Notes under the pieces: model-generated
Seen by the model: only the letters and a program-made list of their open reading frames with translations
Told to the model about the DNA's origin: nothing
Database searches by the model: none
Program-made: the position numbers and the translations under genes
Shown: piece by piece, positions 9,145 to 18,158 of the stretch
Layout: the number at the start of each line of letters is the position of its first letter
Numbering within the stretch: the first letter of the stretch is position 1
Assembly: GCF_003480435.1 (NCBI RefSeq)
Contig: NZ_QUJB01000006.1
Span: 1 to 64,000, forward strand
DNA: 64,000 nt
Source: Clostridium sp. AM30-24
GTDB taxonomy: Bacteria > Bacillota > Clostridia > Lachnospirales > Lachnospiraceae
Direction of reading: 5' to 3'

Positions 9145-10455
9145 TTATTCCTGTAATGTCTTAAATGCCTCGTCCAGATCCTCGATGATGTCGTCGATGT
9201 TCTCTGTACCGATGGAGAGACGGATCGTGTTCTGTTTGATGCCCTGATCAGCCAGCTCTTCGTCGTTTAACTGGGAATGGGTCGTGGAAGCCGGGTGGAT
9301 CACGAGGGACTTCACGTCGGCAACGTTCGCAAGCAATGAGAAGAGTTCGAGGTTATCGATGAACTTCTTCGCTGCCTCTGCACCGCCTTTGATTTCGAAG
9401 GTGAAAATGGAACCACCGCCGTTCGGGAAGTATTTCTTGTAGAGTCTCTGCTGTTCCGGATCATCGGATACGGACGGATGGTTTACCTTCTCTACGAGCG
9501 GATGGTTGTTTAAGTACTCAACAACCTTTAATGCGTTCTGTACATGGCGCTCTACGCGGAGAGACAGTGTCTCAAGTCCCTGTAAGAAAATGAAAGCGTG
9601 GAACGGGGAAATCGTTGCTCCTGTGTCACGAAGTAAGATCGCGCGAATCTTTGTGACGAATGCTGCTCTTCCTGCTGCCTTTACGAAGCTTACGCCATGG
9701 TAGCTCGGGTTCGGCTCAACTAAGGACGGGAACTTTCCACTTGCTTCCCAGTCAAAGTTGCCGCTGTCAATGATCACACCGCCGATCGTGGTTCCGTGGC
9801 CGCCGATGAATTTTGTTGCGGAATGGAATACGATGTCTGCGCCGTACTCGATCGGTCTTACAAGGTACGGAGTCGCAAATGTGTTGTCGACAACCAGCGG
9901 GATCTTATGTGCGTGGGCGATGGAAGCCAGCTTCTCGATATCAACGACATCGGAGTTTGGGTTTCCAAGTGTCTCAACATGGATTGCTTTTGTATTCTCC
10001 TGGATCGCATTCTCTACTTCCTCGTAGTTGAACGGATCAACGAAGGTTGCTGTCACGCCGTACTCCGGAAGTGTGTGTGCTAAGAGGTTGTATGTTCCGC
10101 CGTAGATGTTCTTTGCTGCGACGATGTGGTCACCTGCATGCGCAAGGTTTTCAAATACATAGGTTGCTGCCGCCGCGCCGGAGGCAACTGCCAGTGCCGC
10201 GACGCCGCCCTCCAATGCTGCAATTCTCTTCTCGAAAACATCCTCAGTCGGGTTTGTCAGTCTTCCGTAGATGTTGCCTGCGTCTGTGAGTCCGAAACGT
10301 GCTGCCGCATGCTCGCAGTTTCTGAATACATAGGAAGAGGTCTGGTAGATCGGAACTGCTCTCGCGTCTGTCACTGGATCCGGCTGCTCCTGTCCTACAT
10401 GAAGCTGTAATGTCTCAAATTTGAAGTTTCTCTCTGCTCTTGTTTTCTTTGCCAT
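9145..10455 (-). CDS. metY: O-acetylhomoserine sulfhydrylase (MetY)
   Basis: A 436-residue PLP enzyme of the Cys/Met metabolism family that makes homocysteine from O-acetylhomoserine and sulfide. The PLP lysine is in SATKFIGGHGTT. The length and the N-terminal FETLQLHVGQEQPDP fit MetY rather than MetB/MetC. The start MAKKTRAER has a GAGGAGG site; an upstream ATG adds 23 residues not expected. The promoter region carries a dyad at 10525-10555. Confidence 0.92.
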   Translation of the reverse strand: MAKKTRAERNFKFETLQLHVGQEQPDPVTDARAVPIYQTSSYVFRNCEHAAARFGLTDAGNIYGRLTNPTEDVFEKRIAALEGGVAALAVASGAAAATYVFENLAHAGDHIVAAKNIYGGTYNLLAHTLPEYGVTATFVDPFNYEEVENAIQENTKAIHVETLGNPNSDVVDIEKLASIAHAHKIPLVVDNTFATPYLVRPIEYGADIVFHSATKFIGGHGTTIGGVIIDSGNFDWEASGKFPSLVEPNPSYHGVSFVKAAGRAAFVTKIRAILLRDTGATISPFHAFIFLQGLETLSLRVERHVQNALKVVEYLNNHPLVEKVNHPSVSDDPEQQRLYKKYFPNGGGSIFTFEIKGGAEAAKKFIDNLELFSLLANVADVKSLVIHPASTTHSQLNDEELADQGIKQNTIRLSIGTENIDDIIEDLDEAFKTLQE

Positions 10456-10524
10456 AGTGATTTTCCTCCTCTTATCCCGGATCGGGACGTCGCATTTCAT
10501 TCCCGAAAAATTTCTTATTTTCAT

Positions 10525-10583
10525 TTACCAACCACCCTATCTGGTTGCAAGGTAATAGTACCATATGTTGGAAAATCTGTCTA
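10525..10583 (-). promoter_or_regulatory. metY promoter with an overlapping operator-like dyad
   Basis: On the minus strand TAGACA and TACTAT are 17 bases apart (10578-10583 and 10555-10560). Starting at the edge of the -10 and running downstream to 10525 is an imperfect inverted repeat, TTACCAACCA / TGGTTGCAAGGTAA. Its place over the initiation region suggests a repressor site; the nearby Rrf2 protein is an obvious candidate. Confidence 0.5.
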
Positions 10584-10732
10584 ATTGGATGTACTCAGGG
10601 TTTGCTATAGGTTTTTCCTATTGTTTCGTACTGTTCAAGGCCCCGCAGGAATCATGATCCTTTGCACCTTTTCCTGCCCCTCTCATACACTGAACATATA
10701 GAATGATCGCAAAGAGAGGTCCTTTTTGTATT

Positions 10733-11758
10733 ATGAGAAAAATTCTGGCACCGGTTCTTCTTATGTTTACGGCGACGGCTCTGCTCACCGGGTGTAAGAA
10801 GGACACGAACTCATCCTTAACTCCCGTTACCTTAAACGAAGTTGCCCACTCCATCTTCTACGCTCCCCAGTATGCAGCCATTGAATTGGGATATTTTGAG
10901 GATGAGGGGATCGACCTGACTCTTGTAAACGGGGCCGGAGCCGACAAGGTCATGACAGCCCTGGTATCCGGGGATGCGGACATCGGATTTATGGGATCTG
11001 AAGCGAGCATCTATACTTATATCCAGGGGGATGCTGACTACGCCGTAAACTTCGCGCAGCTCACCCAGCGGGCCGGGAACTTTCTCGTCGGGCGGACACC
11101 TGAAGCTGATTTCAAGTGGGAAAACCTCGTCGGCAAGAAAGTCTTAGGCGGCCGGGCAGGCGGCATGCCGCAGATGGTATTCGAATATATCTTAAAGAAA
11201 AACGGCATTGATCCAACAAAGGATCTCACCATCGACCAGAGCATCAGCTTCGGCCTCACCGCCGCGGCATTCACGAGCAATGATTTCGATTACACCGTCG
11301 AGTTCGAGCCCTTTGCCACTGCCCTGGAGCAGGAAGGAAACGGCTATGTAGTCGCGTCCCTCGGAAAAGACTCCGGCTATGTACCCTACACCGCCTACAG
11401 CGCAAAAAAAAGCTATCTTGAAAAGCATCCGGAGATCATACAGCGCTTCACAAACGCGATCCAGAAAGGTCTCGACTACGTGAATACCCACTCCGCCGCG
11501 GAGATCGCCGAGACGATCAAACCGCAGTTTCAGGAGACAGACACCGAAAAGATCAAGATCATTGTGGAACGTTACAAAGAGCAGGATACCTGGAAAGGAA
11601 ATACCGTCTTTGAGAAAGAGAGCTTTGAACTTCTTGAGAATATACTCGAGGAAGCCGGGGAGCTTGACACACGGGTTCCTTATGAGGATCTTGTGAAGAC
11701 GGAGTTTGCGAAGGCTGCATCCGCCACCACCCCATCATCCATTTCACATAATCCGTAA
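10733..11758 (+). CDS. ABC transporter substrate-binding lipoprotein (NMT1/SsuA-like)
   Basis: A 341-residue extracellular binding protein. The lipobox is LTGC (Cys 21). The mature protein starts with a VAHSIFYAPQYAAIELGYF segment typical of the NMT1/ThiY/SsuA superfamily, followed by ADKVMTALVSGDADIGF. The ligand cannot be told from sequence; sulfonates, thiamine precursors and other small organics are bound by this superfamily. No permease or ATPase is beside it, but a matching pair is encoded 14 kb away at 25263-26907. The last about 12 residues are unlike the family and are antisense to the neighbouring carboxypeptidase gene. Confidence 0.8.
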   Translation: MRKILAPVLLMFTATALLTGCKKDTNSSLTPVTLNEVAHSIFYAPQYAAIELGYFEDEGIDLTLVNGAGADKVMTALVSGDADIGFMGSEASIYTYIQGDADYAVNFAQLTQRAGNFLVGRTPEADFKWENLVGKKVLGGRAGGMPQMVFEYILKKNGIDPTKDLTIDQSISFGLTAAAFTSNDFDYTVEFEPFATALEQEGNGYVVASLGKDSGYVPYTAYSAKKSYLEKHPEIIQRFTNAIQKGLDYVNTHSAAEIAETIKPQFQETDTEKIKIIVERYKEQDTWKGNTVFEKESFELLENILEEAGELDTRVPYEDLVKTEFAKAASATTPSSISHNP

Positions 11759-12905
11759 ATTCCGCAGCGTCCACATCCTGCGCCGCAATGACCGGAATAT
11801 TTCCGATCTCTTCCCCGTTGAACCGGTAACGCAGCGTTCCAAGCCGGTCACCCGCCTTTATTGGGGCTTCTGCGCTTTCTTCCAGTGTCAGTTCCCGCTC
11901 CACACCGGAAAAATCCTCCCCGTGGAGCCCCAGACAGGTAAAGATGTCTCCGTAGGAAAGCTCTGCCTCCGCCACTTTTCCGCCTGTCACCGGAATCTTC
12001 GGAAGCTTTGGAGGTGTATCATCTTTATAGAGCCTGCAGTTTCCAAACCCATAATTTAAAAGCGTCACAGCATCCTTAAATCTTGCCTTATAATCCGGAG
12101 CCGCCATGATCGCGGCGATGAGTTCCACTCCATCCTTTTTCGCCGTGGCGGAGAGACAATATTTCGCGATGCTGGTAGAACCGGTCTTTAAGCCTGTCAC
12201 CTCAAAATTCGTCGCCATCTTCAAGAGCTTATTTGTGTTGGAAAGACCGAACTCTTTCGTTCCCTGCTTTGTCACATGAGTGATATTTTCCATCCAGATC
12301 GTCGTGTAGTTTGTGATCTGTGGGTATTTTGTGATAAGTTCCCTCGACATGAGGGCGATATCCCGTGCCGTGGTCACATGTTCCAGAGAATCCGTAAGTC
12401 CGCAGCAGTCAATAAATTTTGTGTGCTCCATTCCGAGTCCTTTTGCCCGCTCATTCATCATTTTCACGAAAGTCCCCTCATCGCCGCCGATAAACTCCGC
12501 CATGGCCACCGACGCATCGTTTCCGGAGGCGATGACGATGCATTTGATCAGTGTCTCCACCGTCTGGATCTCGCCCTCCTCCAGAAACACCTGGGATCCG
12601 CCCATGGATTTCGCGTGAGCACTTGTCACCACCTCGTCTGTCAGGTGGATCTTTCCCGACTGCAGGGCGTCGAAGATCAGGATCAGTGTCATGATCTTCG
12701 TGACACTGGCCGGATTTCTCGGCTCATCTGCGTTCTTCTCACAGATCACGGTCCCCGTGGATGCTTCCATGAGGACCGCCGACGGGGCTGTGATCTCAGG
12801 ACCACCACTATCCTCTTCTCCTGGCATTCCATATCCACTCATCGGTTCCATCATCATTAGGATCCCAGCCATGATTCCACAAATAATTCTTTTCCCCGCT
12901 CTCAT
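11559..12905 (-). CDS. D-alanyl-D-alanine carboxypeptidase (peptidase S11)
   Basis: A 448-residue penicillin-binding protein that trims the terminal D-Ala from peptidoglycan pentapeptides. A signal peptide (MRAGKRIICGIMAGIL) is followed by SVTK (SxxK nucleophile), SGN and LKTGS, the three S11 motifs, then a beta-rich C-terminal domain. The start has an AGGAGCGG site. The family's C-terminal amphipathic end appears at VKWMMGWW (near 11724); a further 54 residues read antisense into the substrate-binding protein gene and look non-native. The two convergent genes therefore overlap by 200 bases. Confidence 0.88.
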   Translation of the reverse strand: MRAGKRIICGIMAGILMMMEPMSGYGMPGEEDSGGPEITAPSAVLMEASTGTVICEKNADEPRNPASVTKIMTLILIFDALQSGKIHLTDEVVTSAHAKSMGGSQVFLEEGEIQTVETLIKCIVIASGNDASVAMAEFIGGDEGTFVKMMNERAKGLGMEHTKFIDCCGLTDSLEHVTTARDIALMSRELITKYPQITNYTTIWMENITHVTKQGTKEFGLSNTNKLLKMATNFEVTGLKTGSTSIAKYCLSATAKKDGVELIAAIMAAPDYKARFKDAVTLLNYGFGNCRLYKDDTPPKLPKIPVTGGKVAEAELSYGDIFTCLGLHGEDFSGVERELTLEESAEAPIKAGDRLGTLRYRFNGEEIGNIPVIAAQDVDAAEFTDYVKWMMGWWRMQPSQTPSSQDPHKEPVCQAPRLPRVYSQEVQSSLSQRRYFLSRYPALCNVPQ

Positions 12906-13097
12906 ATTTCCGCTCCTGACCTCCGCTCCGGACCACAAAAATTCTCCTCCCGGACACTGTAACACTCCGTCCGGCATATGTTTTTCATGGTTCCGGCCGA
13001 TTTTTCCTTATAAAATATGGCACGGACATCCTTCTTTATGTCACAGCTTACAAAATGCTTAATTTTTCCGTTTTTAATGGCGGTGGACATGTGGTTG

Positions 13098-13130
13098 TGT
13101 TATGATAGAAGTAATAACAGTACGAGGTGA
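13098..13130 (+). promoter_or_regulatory. Extended -10 promoter and ribosome site of the deacetylase gene
   Basis: TGtTATGAT (13098-13106) is an extended -10. The ribosome site ACGAGGTGA (13122-13130) lies 4 bases before a TTG at 13135. The -10 overlaps the ATG at 13102, which argues against that ATG as the start. Confidence 0.55.
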
Positions 13131-13134
13131 TATT

Positions 13135-14640
13135 TTGGAATACAATGATGATTTTAAAAGACGCCGCGCATATATTTCAAGCTGTGAAAAAATGCGGAAA
13201 CGGAAGCGGACCGTTCTGATCACGATTCTACTCTTAGTCCTCGCAGTCCTGCTTCTTGGAATCGGCGCGGGATTTTTTATAAAAAAGAATGGCGGACTGC
13301 CGGGCTTCTCAAAAAAGAATGCAATTGAAACATCCTCCGATCCGTCGGACGGAGAATCAATTAATATTTCACTTGCGGAAAGCGGATCCAGAAAAGACGG
13401 ATCTTCCGAGACTCCGGCGTCCACAGCAGAGTCTTACCCCTACAATACCGGCGATACTGCCCTGAACGATATTTTAAACAGTGCCCATGCGAAGTTCGTG
13501 ACTTACGATTACGACGCTGCCATCGATCTCTTAAATTCCAATCCGGATTACGCGGAAAATCCTGATGTGAAGGAACTTCTCGCATCCTGTGAGGAGACAA
13601 AAGCCACTCTCGTCCGGGCGGATGTAACTAAGATCACCCATATTTTTTTCCACTCTCTCATCATGGATAACTCAAAGGCATTTGACGGAGATTCGGATGA
13701 AAAAGGCTACAATCAGGTGATGACTACAAAGAGTGAATTTTTAAAGATCCTGGACTCTATGTATGCGAAAGGCTATGTTCTCGTAAAGCTTCATGATATC
13801 GCCCACGAAGAGACGGATGAAAGTGGAAATGCAAGGATGGTTCCGGGAACGATCCTGCTGCCGCCGGGAAAGATTCCTTTTGTCATGTCACAGGATGATC
13901 TCTGCTATTATGAGTATATGACCGGTGATGGTTTCGCAAGCCGGATGATCGTCGGTGAGGACGGAAAGCCCACCTGTGAGATGGTGATGGACGACGGTTC
14001 CGTGTCCGTCGGCTCCTATGATCTTGTTCCGCTTCTGGAGGATTTCATTACGGAACACCCTGATTTTTCCTACCGCGGTGCGCGGGCCGTTCTGGCGTTT
14101 ACCGGCTATCAGGGAGTTCTTGGCTATCGGACAGACCCGTCCTATGAGAGCTCCAATCCAAACTATGAGGCAGATAAAGAGACTGTCTGTCAGGTAGCCC
14201 AGTGTCTTCGGGATAACGGCTGGGAGCTTGCCTCCCATAGCTGGGGACATATTAATTTCGGAAAACGTTCCTTTGAGGATGTAAAGACAGATTCCGATAA
14301 ATGGGCTTCCCGGGTAGAGTCCCTGATCGGAAAGACCGATATCCTGCTCTATCCGTTCGGATCTGATGTCGGAGACTGGCATCCGTACACGTCGGAAAAC
14401 CAGAAATATGAATATCTCCACCAGCTGGGATTCCGGTATTTCTGTAATGTGGATTCCAGCCAGCACTGGGTACAGTTCGGAAATGATTACGTCCGTCAAG
14501 GACGGAGAAACCTTGACGGCTACCGCATGTATTACGACCTGCCGGAAACAGATCCCAAAAAGGACCACTTGAGCGACCTCTTCGATGTGACTCAGGTCTT
14601 CGACCGCGAACGTCCGGTTCCGGTTGCACCAATGAGTTGA
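13135..14640 (+). CDS. Membrane-anchored polysaccharide deacetylase
   Basis: About 501 residues: a short basic cytoplasmic head, one membrane segment (near residues 25-48), a Ser/Asp-rich linker, and an extracellular NodB-type domain. Catalytic features seen are the Asp pair in MSQDDLCYYEY (254-255) and the metal motif HSWGH (368-372). The substrate is probably wall or surface GlcNAc, by family. A TTG start is chosen for its ribosome site ACGAGGTGA. The gene is divergent from the carboxypeptidase, so two wall-modifying enzymes share a 230-base region. Confidence 0.8.
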   Translation: MEYNDDFKRRRAYISSCEKMRKRKRTVLITILLLVLAVLLLGIGAGFFIKKNGGLPGFSKKNAIETSSDPSDGESINISLAESGSRKDGSSETPASTAESYPYNTGDTALNDILNSAHAKFVTYDYDAAIDLLNSNPDYAENPDVKELLASCEETKATLVRADVTKITHIFFHSLIMDNSKAFDGDSDEKGYNQVMTTKSEFLKILDSMYAKGYVLVKLHDIAHEETDESGNARMVPGTILLPPGKIPFVMSQDDLCYYEYMTGDGFASRMIVGEDGKPTCEMVMDDGSVSVGSYDLVPLLEDFITEHPDFSYRGARAVLAFTGYQGVLGYRTDPSYESSNPNYEADKETVCQVAQCLRDNGWELASHSWGHINFGKRSFEDVKTDSDKWASRVESLIGKTDILLYPFGSDVGDWHPYTSENQKYEYLHQLGFRYFCNVDSSQHWVQFGNDYVRQGRRNLDGYRMYYDLPETDPKKDHLSDLFDVTQVFDRERPVPVAPMS

Positions 14641-14703
14641 TTTTAAACCACGCGCGGGTGTCTGCGACAATCAAGCGCCATAGACAGTCTTTCCTATTAA
14701 ATG

Positions 14704-14757
14704 AAAAAACGGACTTCCAAAATCATCCCTGTGATGATTTTATGAAGTCCGTTTTTT
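14704..14757. terminator. Bidirectional terminator
   Basis: A stem AAAAAACGGACTTC / GAAGTCCGTTTTTT encloses a second stem AAAATCATC/GATGATTTT. A- and T-runs on both sides let it end the deacetylase transcript and the zinc operon. Confidence 0.85.
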
Positions 14758-14826
14758 ATCTTCAAAATCTGCTGTCAGCAGCTTCTGTCAGGCAAAAGAC
14801 CTGCAAAATCAGCCGCCGGTATTTTC

Positions 14827-15774
14827 TTAGAACTGCACGATCTCCTTGATCTCCTGCGCCGGTTCCACGCTCTCGGCGTAGAGCACCGGACCAACACCGT
14901 CATAGTCCTGCCAGAACTCATAAGCGATCTTCGCGCGAACCTTGACCCACTGCTTTGTCTCAAGGTTTCTCGCCTCACGCGCCTTGCAGATAAAACCAAG
15001 GAAGGTCATATCCGCTTCACAGCAGGTCATCGCCATACGGCCCGGAACAAAATAATTCTTTGGGAATTCCGGGGATTTTAAAACCATGCCGGTGAATTCT
15101 ACGACCTTTCCCTCATAGCGGTCCTGTTTGTCCATAGCGTCAATGTACCAGATGCCGAAATCCTCCGGAGCGATCTTGATCACATCTGCTTTCATATCAT
15201 ACGGAAGATCCTCTTCCAGAACCTCCTGCTCGATCTCGCCTTCCGCATCCTCAAAGATCAGCTCCGCCTGCGGGTTCAACGCCTTTAATCCACGGCGGTA
15301 GCGGGTGATATTCTCGTCACTGACCTCATCACAGCGGTTCATGATCACAAGCTCGGAACGTCTTACAAGAAGCGCTAAGAGAGGCTTCATGTTGCTTAAA
15401 TATAACTCAAAGGTAGAGCCATCGATGATCGTGATCTGCTGGAACAGTTCCCAGGTATCCGGGAGCTGCAGCTGATCCTGCGGCCACATTCCGTTCCACT
15501 CGATGAGCACACGGGTCGGGTCATATAACGCTTCGATCCGTCCGTAGAAATCCTCGTCCATCTCGGAGATGTCTTCCACGGTAACGATCTTTGTTTTTGT
15601 TTTCTTTAAGATTTCCTTGTCGTACTCCGTATCGCCTTCCTCGCAGAGGATCAGAACGGTAGTACCGTCGGCCTGGAAATAATCCTGCTGTAAGGTATTT
15701 GTGATGAACTGGGTCTTTCCTGCTTCAAGGAAACCGTTGATGACAAATACCGGCATCTTTTCCTGCTGTTTCAA
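14827..15774 (-). CDS. COG0523 (CobW-type) GTPase fused to a YcgQ-like domain
   Basis: A 315-residue protein. Residues 1 to about 190 are a COG0523 GTPase with Walker A GFLEAGKTQ and the nucleotide segment IMNRCDE in place of NKxD. The usual CxCC metal motif is missing; the corresponding stretch reads IEWNGMW. Residues from about 205 on (FGIWYIDAMDKQDRYEGK onward) resemble the TIGR03943/DUF1980 domain of YcgQ proteins, normally a separate protein paired with a YcgR permease. It follows the zinc GTPase gene and is probably part of metal homeostasis. The fusion call is from memory of the family and needs a profile search. Confidence 0.65.
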   Translation of the reverse strand: MKQQEKMPVFVINGFLEAGKTQFITNTLQQDYFQADGTTVLILCEEGDTEYDKEILKKTKTKIVTVEDISEMDEDFYGRIEALYDPTRVLIEWNGMWPQDQLQLPDTWELFQQITIIDGSTFELYLSNMKPLLALLVRRSELVIMNRCDEVSDENITRYRRGLKALNPQAELIFEDAEGEIEQEVLEEDLPYDMKADVIKIAPEDFGIWYIDAMDKQDRYEGKVVEFTGMVLKSPEFPKNYFVPGRMAMTCCEADMTFLGFICKAREARNLETKQWVKVRAKIAYEFWQDYDGVGPVLYAESVEPAQEIKEIVQF

Positions 15775-15802
15775 TGTCTTAATCTCCTAATAAATAGAAA
15801 TG

Positions 15803-15839
15803 GTTCCTGTCCACGTCTTGCGCGGACAGGAACTTTTTT
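15803..15839 (+). terminator. Hairpin with T-run between the two COG0523 genes
   Basis: GTTCCTGTCC pairs with GGACAGGAAC and is followed by TTTTTT on the plus strand. A related GGACAGG/CCTGTCC repeat lies 50 bases away (about 15874-15902). It may attenuate minus-strand transcription between the two genes, although the T-run is on the other strand. Confidence 0.45.
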
Positions 15840-15918
15840 GTCGTCATGCATCAAAATAGTAAATACCATTGGACAGGCCTTCTATATGAAACCACCTGTC
15901 CTGAGCAGAACGCACGTT

Positions 15919-17124
15919 TTATGCTTCGAAAGCAGCTTTCAACTCGTCTTCTTTTAAGTTGGAACCGATCACGCACACCTTGCCTGTGTAGATCGGAGCG
16001 CCTGTGCGGACTTCTGTCTCCTCTGGAACGAGATCAAAGTAGTACCAGGTTCCGTCTGCGTCCGGCAGCATGCCCTTCGCGCGGAGAACCTGACCATATT
16101 TCTCAGAGTGAGCAAGTTCCTGTAACAGGGACTCAAGTTTCTCCTTCGTGATCGTGCGGTTTGTCTCAAGACCCCAGCTTGTGAATACCTCATCGGCATC
16201 ATGATCATGGTGGTGGTGATGGTGGCCGCATCCGCACTCGCCGTCATGATGATGGTGATGCTCATGCTCATCCTCGTCCTCATCATCATCGTGGTCGTGA
16301 TGATGGTGATGGCCGCAGCAGCATTCTTCTTCATCGTCATGGTGGTGATGGTGTTCATGCTCATCTTCGTCGTCATCGTCGTCATGGTGATGATGGTGGT
16401 GCTCATGCTCGTCATCGTCGTCATCATCGTGATGATGGTGGTGACCACAGCAGCACTCCTCATCGTCATCATGATGGTGATGATGACCCTCTTTTACCTC
16501 CTCAAGGAGCTTTTCAGCCATATCATCCGTCGGTTTCTCGATGATCTCGAGAAGCTGCTCACCTGTGAGTTTGTCGATCGGAGTTGTGACGATGGCTGCC
16601 TTCGGGTTTTTCTCGCGGATCATCTCTACGCACTGGGCAACCTTATCCGCATCAGCGACATCGGTACGGCTCAATACGATCGTTCCAGCACTCTCGATCT
16701 GATTATTGAAGAACTCACCAAAGTTCTTCATGTACATCTTGCACTTCTGAGCGTCAACGACTGTCACGGAACCGTTTAATACAACATCGATCTCGCCCGC
16801 AACGTCGCAGACTGCCTTCATGACGTCGGAAAGCTTGCCGACACCTGACGGCTCGATAATTACACGGTCCGGTGTATACTTTGTAAGGACTTCATTTAAG
16901 GAACGGCCAAAATCACCGACTAAGGAACAGCAGATGCATCCGGAGTTCATCTCACGAATCTCGATGCCGGAATCCTTTAAGAAGCCGCCGTCGATACCGA
17001 TCTCACCAAATTCATTCTCGATCAGGACTACCTTTTCGCCCGCAATCGCTTCTTTCAGAAGCTTCTTTATAAATGTAGTTTTTCCGGCTCCGAGGAAGCC
17101 GGAGATAATATCAATTTTTGTCAT
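15919..17124 (-). CDS. COG0523 zinc GTPase with a large His/Asp/Cys linker
   Basis: A 401-residue predicted zinc metallochaperone GTPase. Walker A is GFLGAGKTT and the metal motif is GCICCSL. Between the GTPase domain and the C-terminal CobW_C domain lies a linker of about 100 residues (about 16190-16490) made almost entirely of His, Asp, Glu and Cys, with about 40 His and 8 Cys in CCCG and CGCG blocks. The linker could store or buffer zinc. It lies 215 bases after znuB in the same orientation. Zinc (ZNG1-like) is far more likely than cobalt, given the neighbours. Confidence 0.85.
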   Translation of the reverse strand: MTKIDIISGFLGAGKTTFIKKLLKEAIAGEKVVLIENEFGEIGIDGGFLKDSGIEIREMNSGCICCSLVGDFGRSLNEVLTKYTPDRVIIEPSGVGKLSDVMKAVCDVAGEIDVVLNGSVTVVDAQKCKMYMKNFGEFFNNQIESAGTIVLSRTDVADADKVAQCVEMIREKNPKAAIVTTPIDKLTGEQLLEIIEKPTDDMAEKLLEEVKEGHHHHHDDDEECCCGHHHHHDDDDDDEHEHHHHHHDDDDDEDEHEHHHHHDDEEECCCGHHHHHDHDDDEDEDEHEHHHHHDGECGCGHHHHHHDHDADEVFTSWGLETNRTITKEKLESLLQELAHSEKYGQVLRAKGMLPDADGTWYYFDLVPEETEVRTGAPIYTGKVCVIGSNLKEDELKAAFEA

Positions 17125-17339
17125 AATGACACCTCTTTCTTGCCACTGCGCGGAATTTCTGTATTTTTATCTGTCTGCCTTAATTTTATACTGTATACAG
17201 ACCAGATCCACTCCCGCACTTTCATTTTTCATTACCAATTACTAACTTTAACACATTTTCTAACAAAGTCAAGTACTGCCGCTTCCAGTAGATATCTGGA
17301 AAGCGGCAGAAATACGAGAAATTTTCTCATATAATATTG

Positions 17340-18158
17340 TTATCTCGACTGCTTCACAAACTGTGCAATACTGAACACCCCGAACATCGCCAGGTTCACA
17401 ACAACAACGCTTGCTCCCGCCGGAATCGAATACACGTAGGAAAGAACGAGCCCGATAAAAAAGCACACCACCGATACAACGCCGGCGGAGACCACAACGC
17501 CAAGGAAACTTTTGAACACCCGCATGGAGGTCAGCGCAGGGAAGATCACAAGGCTTGAGATCAGCATGGCTCCCATCATCCTCATGCCGAGAACGATGGT
17601 GATTGCAGTCAGGACCGCGATCAGAAGGTTGTAAGCGGAGACACGCACGCCTGTCGCCTTTGCGAAGCTCTCATCAAAAGTCACCGCAAAGACCTTGTTG
17701 TAGCAGATCACAAACATACCAAGGACTACCAGAGACAGCACCACGCTTAAGTACATGTCCTCACGGCTCATGGCTAAGATGCTTCCGAACATGTAACTGC
17801 TCACATCCGTCGTCATTCCCGTTGTCAGGGATGTAACGATGATACCGACTGCCAGAGATCCGGCGGAGATCATGGCGATCGCCGCGTCACTCTTGATCTT
17901 TCCGTTCCCCGTGATCCTAAGAAGCAGGACTGCCGCAGCCGCCACCACCGGGATCGACACCGCAAGCGGGGCCCAGCCGAAGGCTACCGCGATGGAGAGT
18001 GCCCCGAAGGAAACATGGGACAACCCGTCACCGATCATTGAATACCGTTTCAGTACAAGGCTCACGCCCAGAAGCGACGCACATAGCGAGATACAGATCC
18101 CGCCGATCATTGCCCGCACAAGAAACGGATAGGAAAACATTTCCTGTAAAAGTCCCAT
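17340..18158 (-). CDS. znuB: Zinc/manganese ABC transporter permease ZnuB
   Basis: A 272-residue membrane protein of the ABC-3 family with about eight hydrophobic segments and the conserved DGLSHVSFGALSIAVAFG stretch near its N-terminus. It starts immediately after the znuC stop (no gap), with GGAGGTGA inside the end of znuC as its ribosome site. It forms the transmembrane channel of the ZnuABC uptake system. Confidence 0.9.
   Translation of the reverse strand: MGLLQEMFSYPFLVRAMIGGICISLCASLLGVSLVLKRYSMIGDGLSHVSFGALSIAVAFGWAPLAVSIPVVAAAAVLLLRITGNGKIKSDAAIAMISAGSLAVGIIVTSLTTGMTTDVSSYMFGSILAMSREDMYLSVVLSLVVLGMFVICYNKVFAVTFDESFAKATGVRVSAYNLLIAVLTAITIVLGMRMMGAMLISSLVIFPALTSMRVFKSFLGVVVSAGVVSVVCFFIGLVLSYVYSIPAGASVVVVNLAMFGVFSIAQFVKQSR

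Noticed and set aside
10456-10732. SAM or T-box riboswitch before metY
   Set aside because: The leader after the predicted promoter is only about 100 bases and shows neither the SAM-I core nor a T-box sequence.
16201-16779. A long plus-strand frame rich in Val/Met/Ile that looks like a membrane protein
   Set aside because: It is the antisense of the His/Asp codon repeats in the zinc GTPase; the hydrophobic pattern is a by-product of those codons.
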